A DNA stretch of 64,000 bases. Source: Nitratireductor luteus (lineage in GTDB: Bacteria > Pseudomonadota > Alphaproteobacteria > Rhizobiales > Rhizobiaceae). The stretch is taken from the NCBI RefSeq assembly GCF_026162365.1, contig NZ_JAOANW010000014.1, positions 62,001 through 126,000 of the forward strand, given 5' to 3'. The translations under genes and the position numbers were made by a program. Shown one piece after another: positions 33,566-42,522 of this stretch; positions within the stretch are counted from its first letter, which is position 1, and every line of letters begins with the position of its first letter. Below the pieces are notes generated by a model, which was not told the DNA's origin, searched no databases, and saw only the letters and a program-made list of their open reading frames with translations.

Positions 33566-34984
33566 TCACACCGTCTTTTGCAACAGGTCAGTGATTATAT
33601 GGATCCCGTGATTCTCCCAGAAATCTTCATTGAAGGGGATCAACTCGGTCTTTGGCCAGGTGAAGTCGGACTCTTCGGAAAAGCCATCATAATGGTTATG
33701 CCACCCAAGCGTATTCTTCTCGTACGGAGACCACCGGGAGCGTCGATCCACAAATACCTTCCTCGCTCCATGGTCCTTGGAACGGATCGGATAGTGCCGA
33801 AGCAGGAACCGGTAGGGAAAATCGCGGGCGCCCGTGAACTTGACCATGTGCCCCCCACTGGCTGCGAGGCTGACCTTCTCGTCACCTTGGAACCATGCCT
33901 TGCCCTGTGCAAAATGCCCTGGTCGTGTTCCGAATTCGAAGTGCGTGAAGCTGGTGCTGAGCGAGCCCGGCGAAAATGGCCTATCGTCTACCGGCCGAAA
34001 GTTGATCAGGTTGAAGTTCACACGACTGGCGCCGGTTATCGATGCGATCTCTAGCCCTTGGGCAAGGGTCGTGCCCGGAAAAGGCGATCGGCGGAGCTCG
34101 TCGGCATCGGTGTGGATAATCCAGCGACCGGGACATGTGGCAGCGATCTCCTCCTTCCGGTAGAGGATCTTTTGCCATTCATAGTTCTCGGCAGATCCAC
34201 TGGATGGAAAGCGTTCGCTCTCGACCCGGTCGGGGAGGCTTCGCCGGACGTGCTCGATGATCTCCCATGTCCCATCGGTGGACCAGTTGTCGATGACGGC
34301 CAGATCGCAACCTTGCTCGACCAGATCCTGCATGACCTCGGCGATGACATCGCTTTCATTGTACGTCGAAAGGACTGCCAGCGGGCGGCGCCCTCCTTCG
34401 GTCAGTTGCGCCTTGGCTTGCTGGACCAAAGGGTCGTGGAGCGAAATTATCCTCGAGAGCGATTGATCGGCGCCTCGATTCGGCGCGCGACCTACATAGA
34501 TCGGAGGCAGGTTCACGGCGTCGAGAACATCTCTATACTTTTGGAGCGACCAGCCTGTATCGGGGAAACTGGGACCTGTCTGGCTGGGGAGCGAAAACGT
34601 GGTGCCATCGGGGGCGCTCGTCAGTATCAATGCGCCGCGTGTCCAGCATATGGACAAGAGCGTAAACAGGTCCGCCAGATCGGTCCGTTGGGTAATTGTA
34701 CAGACGACGACGGAATCGCTGTCGGGAAGGACAACGCACTGTTGCCGAGCGGCCCCCAACTCATACCATTCGGCTTTCCCTTTGTGCTCTTGCCTGCATT
34801 TTTCGATGTTCTCAGCGTGGTCGATCCCGATGCGTCTTGCGGCGTCCACCTGCAACAGCTGGTTGCCGGTTCCGCATCCGATATCGACAATCGTCGACCG
34901 TCCAGTAGCACGCAGAAAATAGCCCGCAACGTCGTAGACGCAATTCGGCTGCGGTTCCCAAATAGACACCGTGGATGCCCCCAC
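33566..34984 (-). CDS. Fused methyltransferase-glycosyltransferase (GT2)
   Basis: A 472-residue two-domain protein. Residues about 15-190: class I methyltransferase core (STIVDIGCGTGNQLL; IGIDHAENIEKC). Residues about 200-465: family 2 glycosyltransferase of the Glyco_tranf_2_4 kind (LAVLSTYNESDVI; VIDNWSTDGTWEI; DXD in IIHTDADELRRSP). The start is a GTG at 34984; an upstream in-frame stop excludes a much longer form, and compared with the paralogue at 31808 about 25 N-terminal residues are missing. It is divergent from the GT29-like gene, with an 89-base promoter region between. Likely adds and methylates a sugar on a surface glycan; order of the reactions unknown. Confidence 0.82.
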   Translation of the reverse strand: MGASTVSIWEPQPNCVYDVAGYFLRATGRSTIVDIGCGTGNQLLQVDAARRIGIDHAENIEKCRQEHKGKAEWYELGAARQQCVVLPDSDSVVVCTITQRTDLADLFTLLSICWTRGALILTSAPDGTTFSLPSQTGPSFPDTGWSLQKYRDVLDAVNLPPIYVGRAPNRGADQSLSRIISLHDPLVQQAKAQLTEGGRRPLAVLSTYNESDVIAEVMQDLVEQGCDLAVIDNWSTDGTWEIIEHVRRSLPDRVESERFPSSGSAENYEWQKILYRKEEIAATCPGRWIIHTDADELRRSPFPGTTLAQGLEIASITGASRVNFNLINFRPVDDRPFSPGSLSTSFTHFEFGTRPGHFAQGKAWFQGDEKVSLAASGGHMVKFTGARDFPYRFLLRHYPIRSKDHGARKVFVDRRSRWSPYEKNTLGWHNHYDGFSEESDFTWPKTELIPFNEDFWENHGIHIITDLLQKTV

Positions 34985-35073
34985 TGCCCAAGAATGGTGT
35001 TGACAGTCGGGCGACTAAACCCGACTCGGAGTGACACTAGTAGGTTGAAATGATATTGGAAAGACAATCTTAA

Positions 35074-36105
35074 ATGATCGCGCAATTGCTCCTCGTGGTT
35101 GCAAGCCGGTCACAATCACGCAGGACGATGAAGAACCTTTTCTCTCTGCTTCGGGGTAAAGTCAGACCGACCAGACCTTTATCTCCCATGAAACATGCTG
35201 GACAGAAACACGTCGGAACTCTCAGTACTGGCGCGGTCAACGATATGCCGAGGTCAGACGCCCGGGAAGAAGGTTTTCGGTTTGGGCCGGTTGGCCTTGC
35301 CAGCTACCAACGGTCGTTCGGGCTCCGTTTCGTTGAGGAGGCGCCCTCTCTGGCGGAGGCTGACTACGACAGCCGTGTCAGGGTGCTCATGTCCGACCAT
35401 CGCTACGGAATGCGTTGGGATCTCTCCGGAAAGAAAGTGGCAGTTGTCGGGAACGGGCCCGTTCTGAACTGCGGTAGACTTATCGACAGCTGTGACGAGG
35501 TCATTCGTATCTCAACGATGCGGAATTGGCAGAAGAGTCCGGTTCACGACGGAACCCGCGTGACGACGTGGTCAGGCCATCCCTGGTTGGTCGTTCACCG
35601 AAACAACAGGGGAGAGCTTGAAGCAAACGACAGGTTCGCGGAACTGTTGGAAAATGGAGCCAGGTTGTGGGCGTCTTCGCCATTCCACATCTCCCTCGAC
35701 GCCTATTGGTGGCTGAGCCATCGAGGCCTTCTTGATCGCCTCCTCGTCGTACCTCCTCCCGCCAATATTTACGAGATCGCCTGCTCGCATATGGAGGCGG
35801 AGGATCTCAGGAAGCTGTTCTCCATATCGGCTCAGATAAACAACATCGTGGGACTCCCCCATTTCGATCTTCTGCTGACCGGAACAAGGATGATATTCCT
35901 GATTGAGCTCTGTGGGGCAAAAGATATAGCGATATTCGGCACCAACTTGTTCAACTTCTCACCGGACGGGGTGTGGTTCGGTCACGATCTTCAATTTGAC
36001 TATGAGGTCCTGATGGCTGTGAAGCAGCGGATTTTGGCGAAGGGCGGGACATTCTATTGGAACGAAGAGCAACAAGTTCAGCAAAAGTGGCGAAGCATTA
36101 GATGA
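35074..36105 (+). CDS. Glycosyltransferase family 29 (sialyltransferase)-like protein
   Basis: A 343-residue protein. Residues about 125-150 (KKVAVVGNGPVLNCGRLIDS, then CDEVIRIS) match the L sialylmotif of GT29 enzymes; LLLTGTRMIFLIELCGAKDI and IFGTNLF match the S motif; FGHDLQFDYEV resembles the terminal His/Tyr VS motif. No membrane anchor. GT29 enzymes transfer sialic acid from CMP-sialic acid, and bacterial relatives may use other activated 3-deoxy acids. No neuA/neuB-type genes occur in the window. The start at ATG 35074 has GGAAAG 10 bases upstream; ATG 35128 is an alternative. The stop overlaps the pyruvyl transferase gene by four bases, so the two act together. Confidence 0.78.
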   Translation: MIAQLLLVVASRSQSRRTMKNLFSLLRGKVRPTRPLSPMKHAGQKHVGTLSTGAVNDMPRSDAREEGFRFGPVGLASYQRSFGLRFVEEAPSLAEADYDSRVRVLMSDHRYGMRWDLSGKKVAVVGNGPVLNCGRLIDSCDEVIRISTMRNWQKSPVHDGTRVTTWSGHPWLVVHRNNRGELEANDRFAELLENGARLWASSPFHISLDAYWWLSHRGLLDRLLVVPPPANIYEIACSHMEAEDLRKLFSISAQINNIVGLPHFDLLLTGTRMIFLIELCGAKDIAIFGTNLFNFSPDGVWFGHDLQFDYEVLMAVKQRILAKGGTFYWNEEQQVQQKWRSIR

Positions 36106-37010
36106 AATTTGGAGTCCTTACGTTTGGCTACGACAGCTTCACGAGCTTTGCCGATCAACTTGCGAATCACGGCTTCTATGAAACGAATTTGGGCGACAAC
36201 GCCCAATCTATTGCGATCCGCCATATCTACCGGCATTTCGGTGTCCGCGATGATCAGATGATCGACATCAATCGCGACGCGTTGCAGCAATACGATGGAG
36301 AGCCCGCCCTTTTACTAATGAACGGGGTCTTCTACCAATCGGCGTTTCCCTTGCCCTCAGCGATAACGCCCGTTTTCGTAGGCTTTCATGCTCCCGAGCA
36401 TGTGATCAAAGAGCAGCAGGACTTTCTCAGAAAGCACCAGCCCATTGGCTGTCGGGATGAAGGGACGACGGTGCGAATGAGAAATCTCGGCATCGAGGCC
36501 TTTACGACAGGCTGCCTAACCCTGGCTCTTCCTCGCCGCGAGCAGGAACCCAAAAATCCAAAACTCCTGATTGTCTACGGGAGCGGAGCGGGACGGCTGC
36601 CGCCGATCGTGTTCCGAAGCATTCCGGAAAATATTCTCAGCAAGGCTGAGCTGATCTACCACCGCTTCCATGCCAGCAGATTTCCCTTCGATCTGGAGAT
36701 GCGCCGGGAAGCCGAGCTTTATGAAGAAGCATTGTTTGCCCGGTATCGCCGGGAGGCGACATTGGTTCTGACGCCACTCCATCACGTCGCAGCGCCCTGT
36801 ATCGCATTCGGCATCCCAACCATCATCTGCAGGGCTGGGAATGACGTAAGGTTCAGCTTCGTGGAAAAGCTGTTGCCGATCTACACGCCCGATAAATTTG
36901 ATCAGATCAACTGGAACCCGCCCGCGATCGATGTAGGCGCGGTGCGAGCCGATCTGCTTCGCGTGGTGGGAAACAAACTTATTGCAGCATTACACGGCGC
37001 GACGAGTTGA
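36102..37010 (+). CDS. Polysaccharide pyruvyl transferase family protein
   Basis: A 302-residue protein of the CsaB/WcaK-like family. N-terminal NLGDNAQSIAIRHI is the family glycine/asparagine signature, followed by PIGCRDEGT and FTTGCLTLAL in the middle and LTPLHHVAAPCIAFGIPTI in the C-terminal Rossmann-like half. These enzymes add ketal pyruvate to sugars in exopolysaccharide or cell-wall polymers from phosphoenolpyruvate. Coupled by a four-base overlap to the GT29-like gene, implying that both modify the same glycan. Confidence 0.85.
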   Translation: MKFGVLTFGYDSFTSFADQLANHGFYETNLGDNAQSIAIRHIYRHFGVRDDQMIDINRDALQQYDGEPALLLMNGVFYQSAFPLPSAITPVFVGFHAPEHVIKEQQDFLRKHQPIGCRDEGTTVRMRNLGIEAFTTGCLTLALPRREQEPKNPKLLIVYGSGAGRLPPIVFRSIPENILSKAELIYHRFHASRFPFDLEMRREAELYEEALFARYRREATLVLTPLHHVAAPCIAFGIPTIICRAGNDVRFSFVEKLLPIYTPDKFDQINWNPPAIDVGAVRADLLRVVGNKLIAALHGATS

Positions 37011-37443
37011 GACGGCAAGTTCAAAATCACAGGCAGCCATTTCGGTTGTAGCGACCGGTTTCCGGAGACCGCACTGGATACACCTGCACCGCCACTGTAA
37101 GCGGGAGGCGAACACTCCAGAAACTTCTACCTTTCCATGAGCTTACGGTTATTTTTGAGTTGACACATTCGTGAAGGCTGGACCGATTAGACTCAATGAA
37201 TCGAAGGCACGTTGTAAGCACAGCCTGTTAATTTCTTGATGCCATCTCATCTATTGCTACCATAAGCTGCACTTTCAGATATATTTGGAGTGGCCATCGT
37301 GGCGGCAGGGGGAATTGCAGTTCTTTTGGTCAGTTCATCGGGATTCCCGCACTCGTTGCGCTGGGGTGGCCTGCGTTTCGTCCTGGTCGTCAAGCGCTCT
37401 TAACGGCTGGTTTTCAATCGAATGATTCTGTTTAGGCTAACTG
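37011..37443. other. Intergenic region before the type I secretion genes
   Basis: About 430 bases without a supported gene. It presumably contains the promoter of the secretion operon; AT-rich patches occur around 37220-37290. No convincing terminator for the pyruvyl transferase gene was found. Confidence 0.4.
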
Positions 37444-39168
37444 ATGTCCTTGGCTGATACGACCGCAGCACCCAAGCTCGCCGAAGGGCACGCAGGCAAC
37501 GAGATCGATGCGGCGCTGAGGTCGCTTCGCCTGCATTTTGTCATCGTGGGCATCTTCTCGAGCATGATCAACGTGCTCTATCTGAGCTCGCCACTTTACC
37601 TCATGCAGGTCTACAACCGAGTCCTCGTAAGCGAAAGCATGCCGACTCTGGCATTGCTTACCGTGATGCTGGTCATCGCACTGGTTGTGATGGCCGTATT
37701 GGACGCGGCGCGCGCGCAGGTGCTTGTTCGGTCGGGAATTCTGCTCGATCAGAAGTTGGCGGGGCGCCTGTTCTCCGCCCTCATTCAGAAGTCTTCGAGG
37801 CAGGGTTTTTCTCTGGGTGCCCAGCCTCTGCGGGAACTTGATGATTTTCGCACCTTTGTCACAGGGCCGGGCATCTATTTCGCATTCGACCTGCCGTGGA
37901 TCCCGCTTTATCTTGGGCTCCTCTACCTCATTCACCCAATCCTGGGCGTGGTCGCGACCGTGGGTGCCGTGCTCCTGCTGGGATTGGCCTTCGTGAACGA
38001 GTCCGTCACCAAGAAGCCCATGGAGGATGCACGAAACGCTGCACGGCGCTCATTCTCCTTCACCGAAAACATTATGCAGCACGCCGACGTCATTCGAGCC
38101 ATGGGAATGCAGTCCGCAGTGGAGCGTCATTGGCAAGGCAGCCGTGCCGGCATGCTCCTGCAGCAGGCCTTTGCGAGCGATCGGAACGCGCTAATCTCGG
38201 CCACCATCAGATTTGCAAGATTGTTGCTTCAGGCGTTGATGCTGGGCACGGGTGCCTGGCTTGCCATCGATCATACGATCATGCCGGCAACGATCTTCGC
38301 CGCCAGCATCATCATGGGCCGGGCCCTCGTGCCCGTCGAGCAGTCCGTGGCGGCGTGGAAGCAGGCGGCCGCGGCGCGGAGCGGATACAGGCGGGTAAGA
38401 GACATCCTAAAGGAGAACCCGGTCACCGATCTCAAGACCATCGTCCCGATAAACGAGACCGCGCTGGAGGTGAAAGAACTTACATACCGTGTAGCCAGGC
38501 GATCCACGCCGGTGCTCGACGCGCTGTCCTTCAAGATCGGTGAAGGCGAAGCGCTCGGGATCGTCGGGCCGAGCGGTTCTGGCAAAAGCACACTCGCCAA
38601 ACTCTTGATCGGCGCGCTCCAGCCATCCGGTGGAGAGATATGGTTCGGCGGCCTGAACTACGCCCATTGGGACCCGGCCGAATTCGGCCGGATCACGGGA
38701 TACCTGCCCCAGGATGTCGGGTTGTTCGCGGGTACGGTCAGGGAAAATATCTCACGCTTCAGCGATACGCCCGTCGAGCAGGTTATCGAAGCGGCGAAGC
38801 TCACCGGAATCCATGAAATGATCCTTGGCCTGCCGAAACAGTACGACACAATGCTCGGGCCGGGCGGACTCGGCTTATCGGGAGGCCAGCGCCAGCGCAT
38901 CGGCCTGGCGAGAGCAGTGCTGGCCCGACCGAGGCTTCTTGTTCTGGATGAGCCTAACGCTCACCTGGATGTGGCGGGGGAAAACGCGCTCAGTGAGGTT
39001 TTGTTCGTCATGAAAGCGCAGGGGACGGCTATCGTCGTGATCACCCACCAGCCGGCGGTTCTCAGCGTCGTTGACAGGGTTCTTGTCCTGAAGTCGGGGA
39101 AGATCGACAGGATCGGTCCGCCAGAGACACTCGGGTCGGCGACAATGGAGCTACCTGCTTACCAATGA
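37444..39168 (+). CDS. Type I secretion ABC transporter (PrtD/HlyB-like)
   Basis: Fused permease-ATPase of 574 residues. Six transmembrane segments between about residues 30 and 310, then an ATPase domain with Walker A VGPSGSGKSTLAK (about residue 376), Q-loop LPQDVGLFAGTVREN, signature LSGGQRQRIG and Walker B LLVLDEPNAHLD. The PrtD branch lacks the N-terminal peptidase-like domain, as here. It overlaps the HlyD gene by four bases. It exports unfolded proteins across both membranes with HlyD and a TolC-type partner encoded elsewhere. The likely cargo is the repeat protein at 40489. Confidence 0.93.
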   Translation: MSLADTTAAPKLAEGHAGNEIDAALRSLRLHFVIVGIFSSMINVLYLSSPLYLMQVYNRVLVSESMPTLALLTVMLVIALVVMAVLDAARAQVLVRSGILLDQKLAGRLFSALIQKSSRQGFSLGAQPLRELDDFRTFVTGPGIYFAFDLPWIPLYLGLLYLIHPILGVVATVGAVLLLGLAFVNESVTKKPMEDARNAARRSFSFTENIMQHADVIRAMGMQSAVERHWQGSRAGMLLQQAFASDRNALISATIRFARLLLQALMLGTGAWLAIDHTIMPATIFAASIIMGRALVPVEQSVAAWKQAAAARSGYRRVRDILKENPVTDLKTIVPINETALEVKELTYRVARRSTPVLDALSFKIGEGEALGIVGPSGSGKSTLAKLLIGALQPSGGEIWFGGLNYAHWDPAEFGRITGYLPQDVGLFAGTVRENISRFSDTPVEQVIEAAKLTGIHEMILGLPKQYDTMLGPGGLGLSGGQRQRIGLARAVLARPRLLVLDEPNAHLDVAGENALSEVLFVMKAQGTAIVVITHQPAVLSVVDRVLVLKSGKIDRIGPPETLGSATMELPAYQ

Positions 39169-40478
39169 CCATGCTCCCGGGAATAAAAAGAACCGCATAT
39201 AATGATCCGTTTCGGCCCGCTCTGGCAGGGCTGACTGCGATTCTTGCATTTGCCGTCCTTTTCCTAGTCTGGGGCTATGTGGCACCGCTCTCGAGTGCCG
39301 CGATTGCCGAGGGAAGCTTGCAAGTGCAGGGGCAGAGGCAGTCGGTGCAGCATCCTTACGGAGGCGTAATCTCAAAGCTTCTAGTCATGGAAGGGCAACA
39401 CGTTGAGCGCGGCCAGCCCCTGGTGGAACTTGACGTGGCGGAGGTGCGCGCGAAGCTGGATATTGCCAATGCCGAAGTCGTGTCTCTCCTGGCGCAGCAG
39501 GCTCGACTGATCTGCGAGCGCGACAATGCCGGGACGACGTGCCTAGATGATTTTGCGGCGAAGAACCTTTCGCGCCCTGGCCTGGCGGAGGCTGTTGCGA
39601 ATGAACGTGCGGTCATGCTTGCGCGAGCAGAACAATTCGAAGCCGAGAAGGGGATGCTCACCTCGAAGGTGGCACAGCTCCAGGAGCGAATTGCGGGACT
39701 AACCGCCCAAATCGAGGGGCTCACAAAGCAGAGCATCTCGTTGCAAGGGGAGATCGAGGGCGCCCAGAAACTGCTTGCCTCGGGCTACACACCGAAAACG
39801 CGCGTACTGCAGCTGGAAAGAACCTCTGCGGGACTGCTTGCCGACAAAGGCTCGCGGTTGGCGGACATGGCCGAGGCGAAGCAGGAGATCAGTGAAGCCG
39901 AGCTGGCAGTCGCCAGGCTGGGCCGTGAGCGGATAAGCGACATCACAGACCAGATCCGAAAGACACAATCCTCGCTGGCGGAGGCTCTGCCGAAACTCGA
40001 TGCCGCCCGGGATGTCATGAACCGGACCGTGATCAGAGCCCCCGTTAGCGGATCGATCGTAGGCCTGTCCGTTTTTACCGAGGGCGGGGTCATCCAGGCC
40101 GGTGCGCAATTGATGGATGTCGTGCCGGAGGACAGCCCGATCGTCGTCGACGCCAGACTGCCCTTGTCCGATATCAACTACGTAAGGCCGGGTATCGAGG
40201 CAGACGTGCGGTTGACGGGTGTCACAAGGAACGACCGTCCGCAGTTGCGGGGCGAGATCATCAGCGTATCGGCGGACAAGTTCACCGATTCCCAGTCCGG
40301 AGCTGAATACTTTGCCGTGCGGGTAAAGCTCAATCCGGAGGATATGAAGAATTCGACAGTGAGATTGCAGCCGGGAATGCCGGCGGAAGTGGTGGTCACG
40401 GCGAAGTCGCGAACTCTGGCAGGTTATCTTCTGGGGCCGCTACTCGACGAGATCGGATACGCATTTCGAGAACAGTGA
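39165..40478 (+). CDS. Type I secretion membrane-fusion protein (HlyD/PrtE-like)
   Basis: Periplasmic adaptor of 437 residues: transmembrane helix at about residues 20-42, lipoyl-like half-motif VQHPYGGVISKLLVMEGQHV, coiled-coil hairpin from about residue 90 to 285 (ISLQGEIEGAQKLLASGYTP), second half-motif TVIRAPVSGSIVGLSVFTEG and a beta-barrel end. Overlaps the ABC gene by four bases and lies 10 bases before the cargo gene, so all three form an operon. Confidence 0.92.
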   Translation: MTMLPGIKRTAYNDPFRPALAGLTAILAFAVLFLVWGYVAPLSSAAIAEGSLQVQGQRQSVQHPYGGVISKLLVMEGQHVERGQPLVELDVAEVRAKLDIANAEVVSLLAQQARLICERDNAGTTCLDDFAAKNLSRPGLAEAVANERAVMLARAEQFEAEKGMLTSKVAQLQERIAGLTAQIEGLTKQSISLQGEIEGAQKLLASGYTPKTRVLQLERTSAGLLADKGSRLADMAEAKQEISEAELAVARLGRERISDITDQIRKTQSSLAEALPKLDAARDVMNRTVIRAPVSGSIVGLSVFTEGGVIQAGAQLMDVVPEDSPIVVDARLPLSDINYVRPGIEADVRLTGVTRNDRPQLRGEIISVSADKFTDSQSGAEYFAVRVKLNPEDMKNSTVRLQPGMPAEVVVTAKSRTLAGYLLGPLLDEIGYAFREQ

Positions 40479-40488
40479 GGATCATCAA

Positions 40489-42102
40489 ATGTCTCGCGCA
40501 GCAAAAAAAATGAGCAGCCACAAGGGGCGGCAATCGGACTCCAAGACAGAGGCCGGGAAATCGACCGCCGCCAAGTCGGAAGGCAATCTGTCCCTTGCGG
40601 TTACGGCGGGTGCGTTGGGGCTTGGAATAACGCTTCTCGAGCAGGAACAGGCGGCAGCGGCTGCCGCAACCAGCGCGGACACCCCCAATATCGACTACAC
40701 TCATACTTCGAGCGTTTCGGGTATGACGGGTCAGGTCACTGCAAACTTCGATTATTCGGAGATCGTCGATTCTGCGGCATTTGACGGGCAAAGCGTTCCC
40801 ATCGTCGTGGCTGCGGCAACCCCGGACCCGTCGCTCGATCTGCAGGGCCTTGCCCAGCAGATCGGAGCCTTGGCGACCGAGAGTGGTGCGCAGGAGACCG
40901 CGCTTTCTGCCCCTCCGGAAGGCGAGCCTGCTGAGGCAGAAGGCCCCGTGCAGTATGCCTCCTACGATTCGGGAACAGTTACCGACGCGGCCGGCTCCGG
41001 GTCCGGTACGAGCAATGTCATTTCGGGCGGTGGCAGCATACTTCCTTCGGGCTCGACGGTCACCGACCCGCTTACCCAGGTGAGCGATATCCTGGACAAC
41101 CTTCAGGGAGGCAGCGGCGGATCGGGCAGCATTCCTATCGTGGGATCGATCGTCCCCGGCATGCCAGACCCGGTAGGCGAGGTCGTCGAAGGTATCCTGG
41201 GCGGCGAGGACGGCTCCGGCCTCGTTCCCGAAGTGGTTGAAACCGTGACGGACACGGTCGACGATGTGGTGGATACGGTTGGCGACCTCGTTGGCGGCCT
41301 TCTGGGCGATGGCGATGGCTCCGGTCTCGTCCCCGAAGTGGCTGAAACGGTAACGGACACGGTCGGCAATGTGGTCGAAGTCGTGGATGACGTGGTGGGC
41401 ACCGTCGGTGACCTCGTCGGGGGTCTTCTGGGCGGGACGGGAACCACCGCAACGGGCACACTCGGAGCGGTAACCAATGTCGCGGGAAACCTCTTGGGCA
41501 ATGGCGACGGGTCCGGTCTCGTCCCCGAAGTGGTTGAAACCGTAACGGACACGGTCGACGATGTGGTCGAAGTCGTGGATGACGTGGTGGACACTGTCGG
41601 CGACCTCGTCGGGGGTCTCCTGGGCGGGACGGGGACCACCGCAACGGGCACACTCGGAGAGGCGACCGATGTCGCGGAAGGCCTATTGGGCGATGACGGC
41701 GAATCCGAAGTGGTCCAAGATGCCGTTGAAACCGTGTCGGACACGGTCAACGATGTGGTCGAGGTCGTGGATGACGTGGTGGACACTGTCGGCGACCTCG
41801 TAGGAGATCTCCTGGGTGGTGGCGACGACTCAGGCCCCCTTCCCGACACTGGCTCGGCCGTGCCGGGCGCGCTCGACGCGATCGACGATGCGGCTTCCTC
41901 ATCCACCACGGAAGACGCGTTGGCATCTGCTCAACTTCAGCCGAATATCTTCGAAGCCGCCAACGATGCATTGCAGCTTTCCGACGGGCTTGTCGATATC
42001 CTCGTTCCAGATATAGGCTTCATAGGACAATCTATACTCGATACCAGCGATCACCATGAGGCGGCAAACCCGCACGGTTCCCTTCTTCACCTATGGGGCT
42101 GA
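40489..42102 (+). CDS. Repeat-rich Gly/Val/Asp protein, probable type I secretion cargo
   Basis: An acidic 537-residue protein with a basic N-terminus, no Sec signal peptide, and a central region (residues about 235-445) of three to four repeats. Two units are exactly 64 residues (192 bases); shared phrases are DGSGLVPEVVETVTDTVDDV, VVDDVVDTVGDLVGGLLGG and TGTTATGTLG. There are no GGxGxDxxx calcium repeats, so it is not a classical RTX protein. The C-terminal 60 residues (QLSDGLVDILVPDIGFIGQS, then a His-rich end) may be the secretion signal. GAGG lies 8 bases before the ATG. The position right after the ABC and HlyD genes is the main argument for cargo. Function unknown; adhesin or matrix protein is a guess. 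Confidence 0.82.
   Translation: MSRAAKKMSSHKGRQSDSKTEAGKSTAAKSEGNLSLAVTAGALGLGITLLEQEQAAAAAATSADTPNIDYTHTSSVSGMTGQVTANFDYSEIVDSAAFDGQSVPIVVAAATPDPSLDLQGLAQQIGALATESGAQETALSAPPEGEPAEAEGPVQYASYDSGTVTDAAGSGSGTSNVISGGGSILPSGSTVTDPLTQVSDILDNLQGGSGGSGSIPIVGSIVPGMPDPVGEVVEGILGGEDGSGLVPEVVETVTDTVDDVVDTVGDLVGGLLGDGDGSGLVPEVAETVTDTVGNVVEVVDDVVGTVGDLVGGLLGGTGTTATGTLGAVTNVAGNLLGNGDGSGLVPEVVETVTDTVDDVVEVVDDVVDTVGDLVGGLLGGTGTTATGTLGEATDVAEGLLGDDGESEVVQDAVETVSDTVNDVVEVVDDVVDTVGDLVGDLLGGGDDSGPLPDTGSAVPGALDAIDDAASSSTTEDALASAQLQPNIFEAANDALQLSDGLVDILVPDIGFIGQSILDTSDHHEAANPHGSLLHLWG
41209..41820 (+). repeat. 192-bp tandem repeats inside the cargo gene
   Basis: Two complete units begin at 41314 and 41506 (period 192 bases); a shorter unit starts at about 41209 and a diverged one at 41698. 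The phase is maintained in the protein, so unit gain and loss would keep the frame. Unit identity is high at the DNA level, pointing to recent duplication. Confidence 0.85.
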
Positions 42103-42522
42103 ACAACGGCCGATCTGATCGAGAGGCGTGTCGGCAGCCACGCAGGTTTGTGTGTGTGTCTGCCGGTCGAAGCCGAGGCTACGCCGTGCTGGAGCATTTC
42201 GCCGTGGCGACGCTGTTTCTGGCCGGTCTGCCTCCACAATCTCGGCAAGGTTCGTGCTCCCGATTCAAGATAAATGTCCACCAGCTCGGGTAAAACTTTA
42301 CCATCGTGAGATATCTGCTGGCTCCCCACGGAATCGGATCAATCGGCGCACATCACCACTCGTCGTCGCTGAGCCCTACTACACTTCTCGTCGTTGTTGA
42401 CATCGGTCGGCGGATTCTTGGCCTGACATATACCGGTGTTGGTGTTCCCCGACCGTTTTGCCCTACCGGCGTTCTTTGTGGTGGCAAGTGCGGTTTTTCT
42501 TTTGGTTGTCATTGAGGGTGCT
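42103..42522. other. Intergenic region after the cargo gene
   Basis: About 420 bases without a supported gene; short frames lack motifs and ribosome sites. It is the likely site of the transcription end of the secretion operon and of the promoter of the Cas2-like gene. Confidence 0.4.

Noticed and set aside
41209-41820. Possible CRISPR-like array from regular repeats
   Set aside because: The 192-base period lies in frame within a single long coding sequence and the units adjoin without spacers.
40489-42102. RTX toxin
   Set aside because: There are no GGxGxDxxx nonapeptide repeats; only the position next to a type I exporter is RTX-like.
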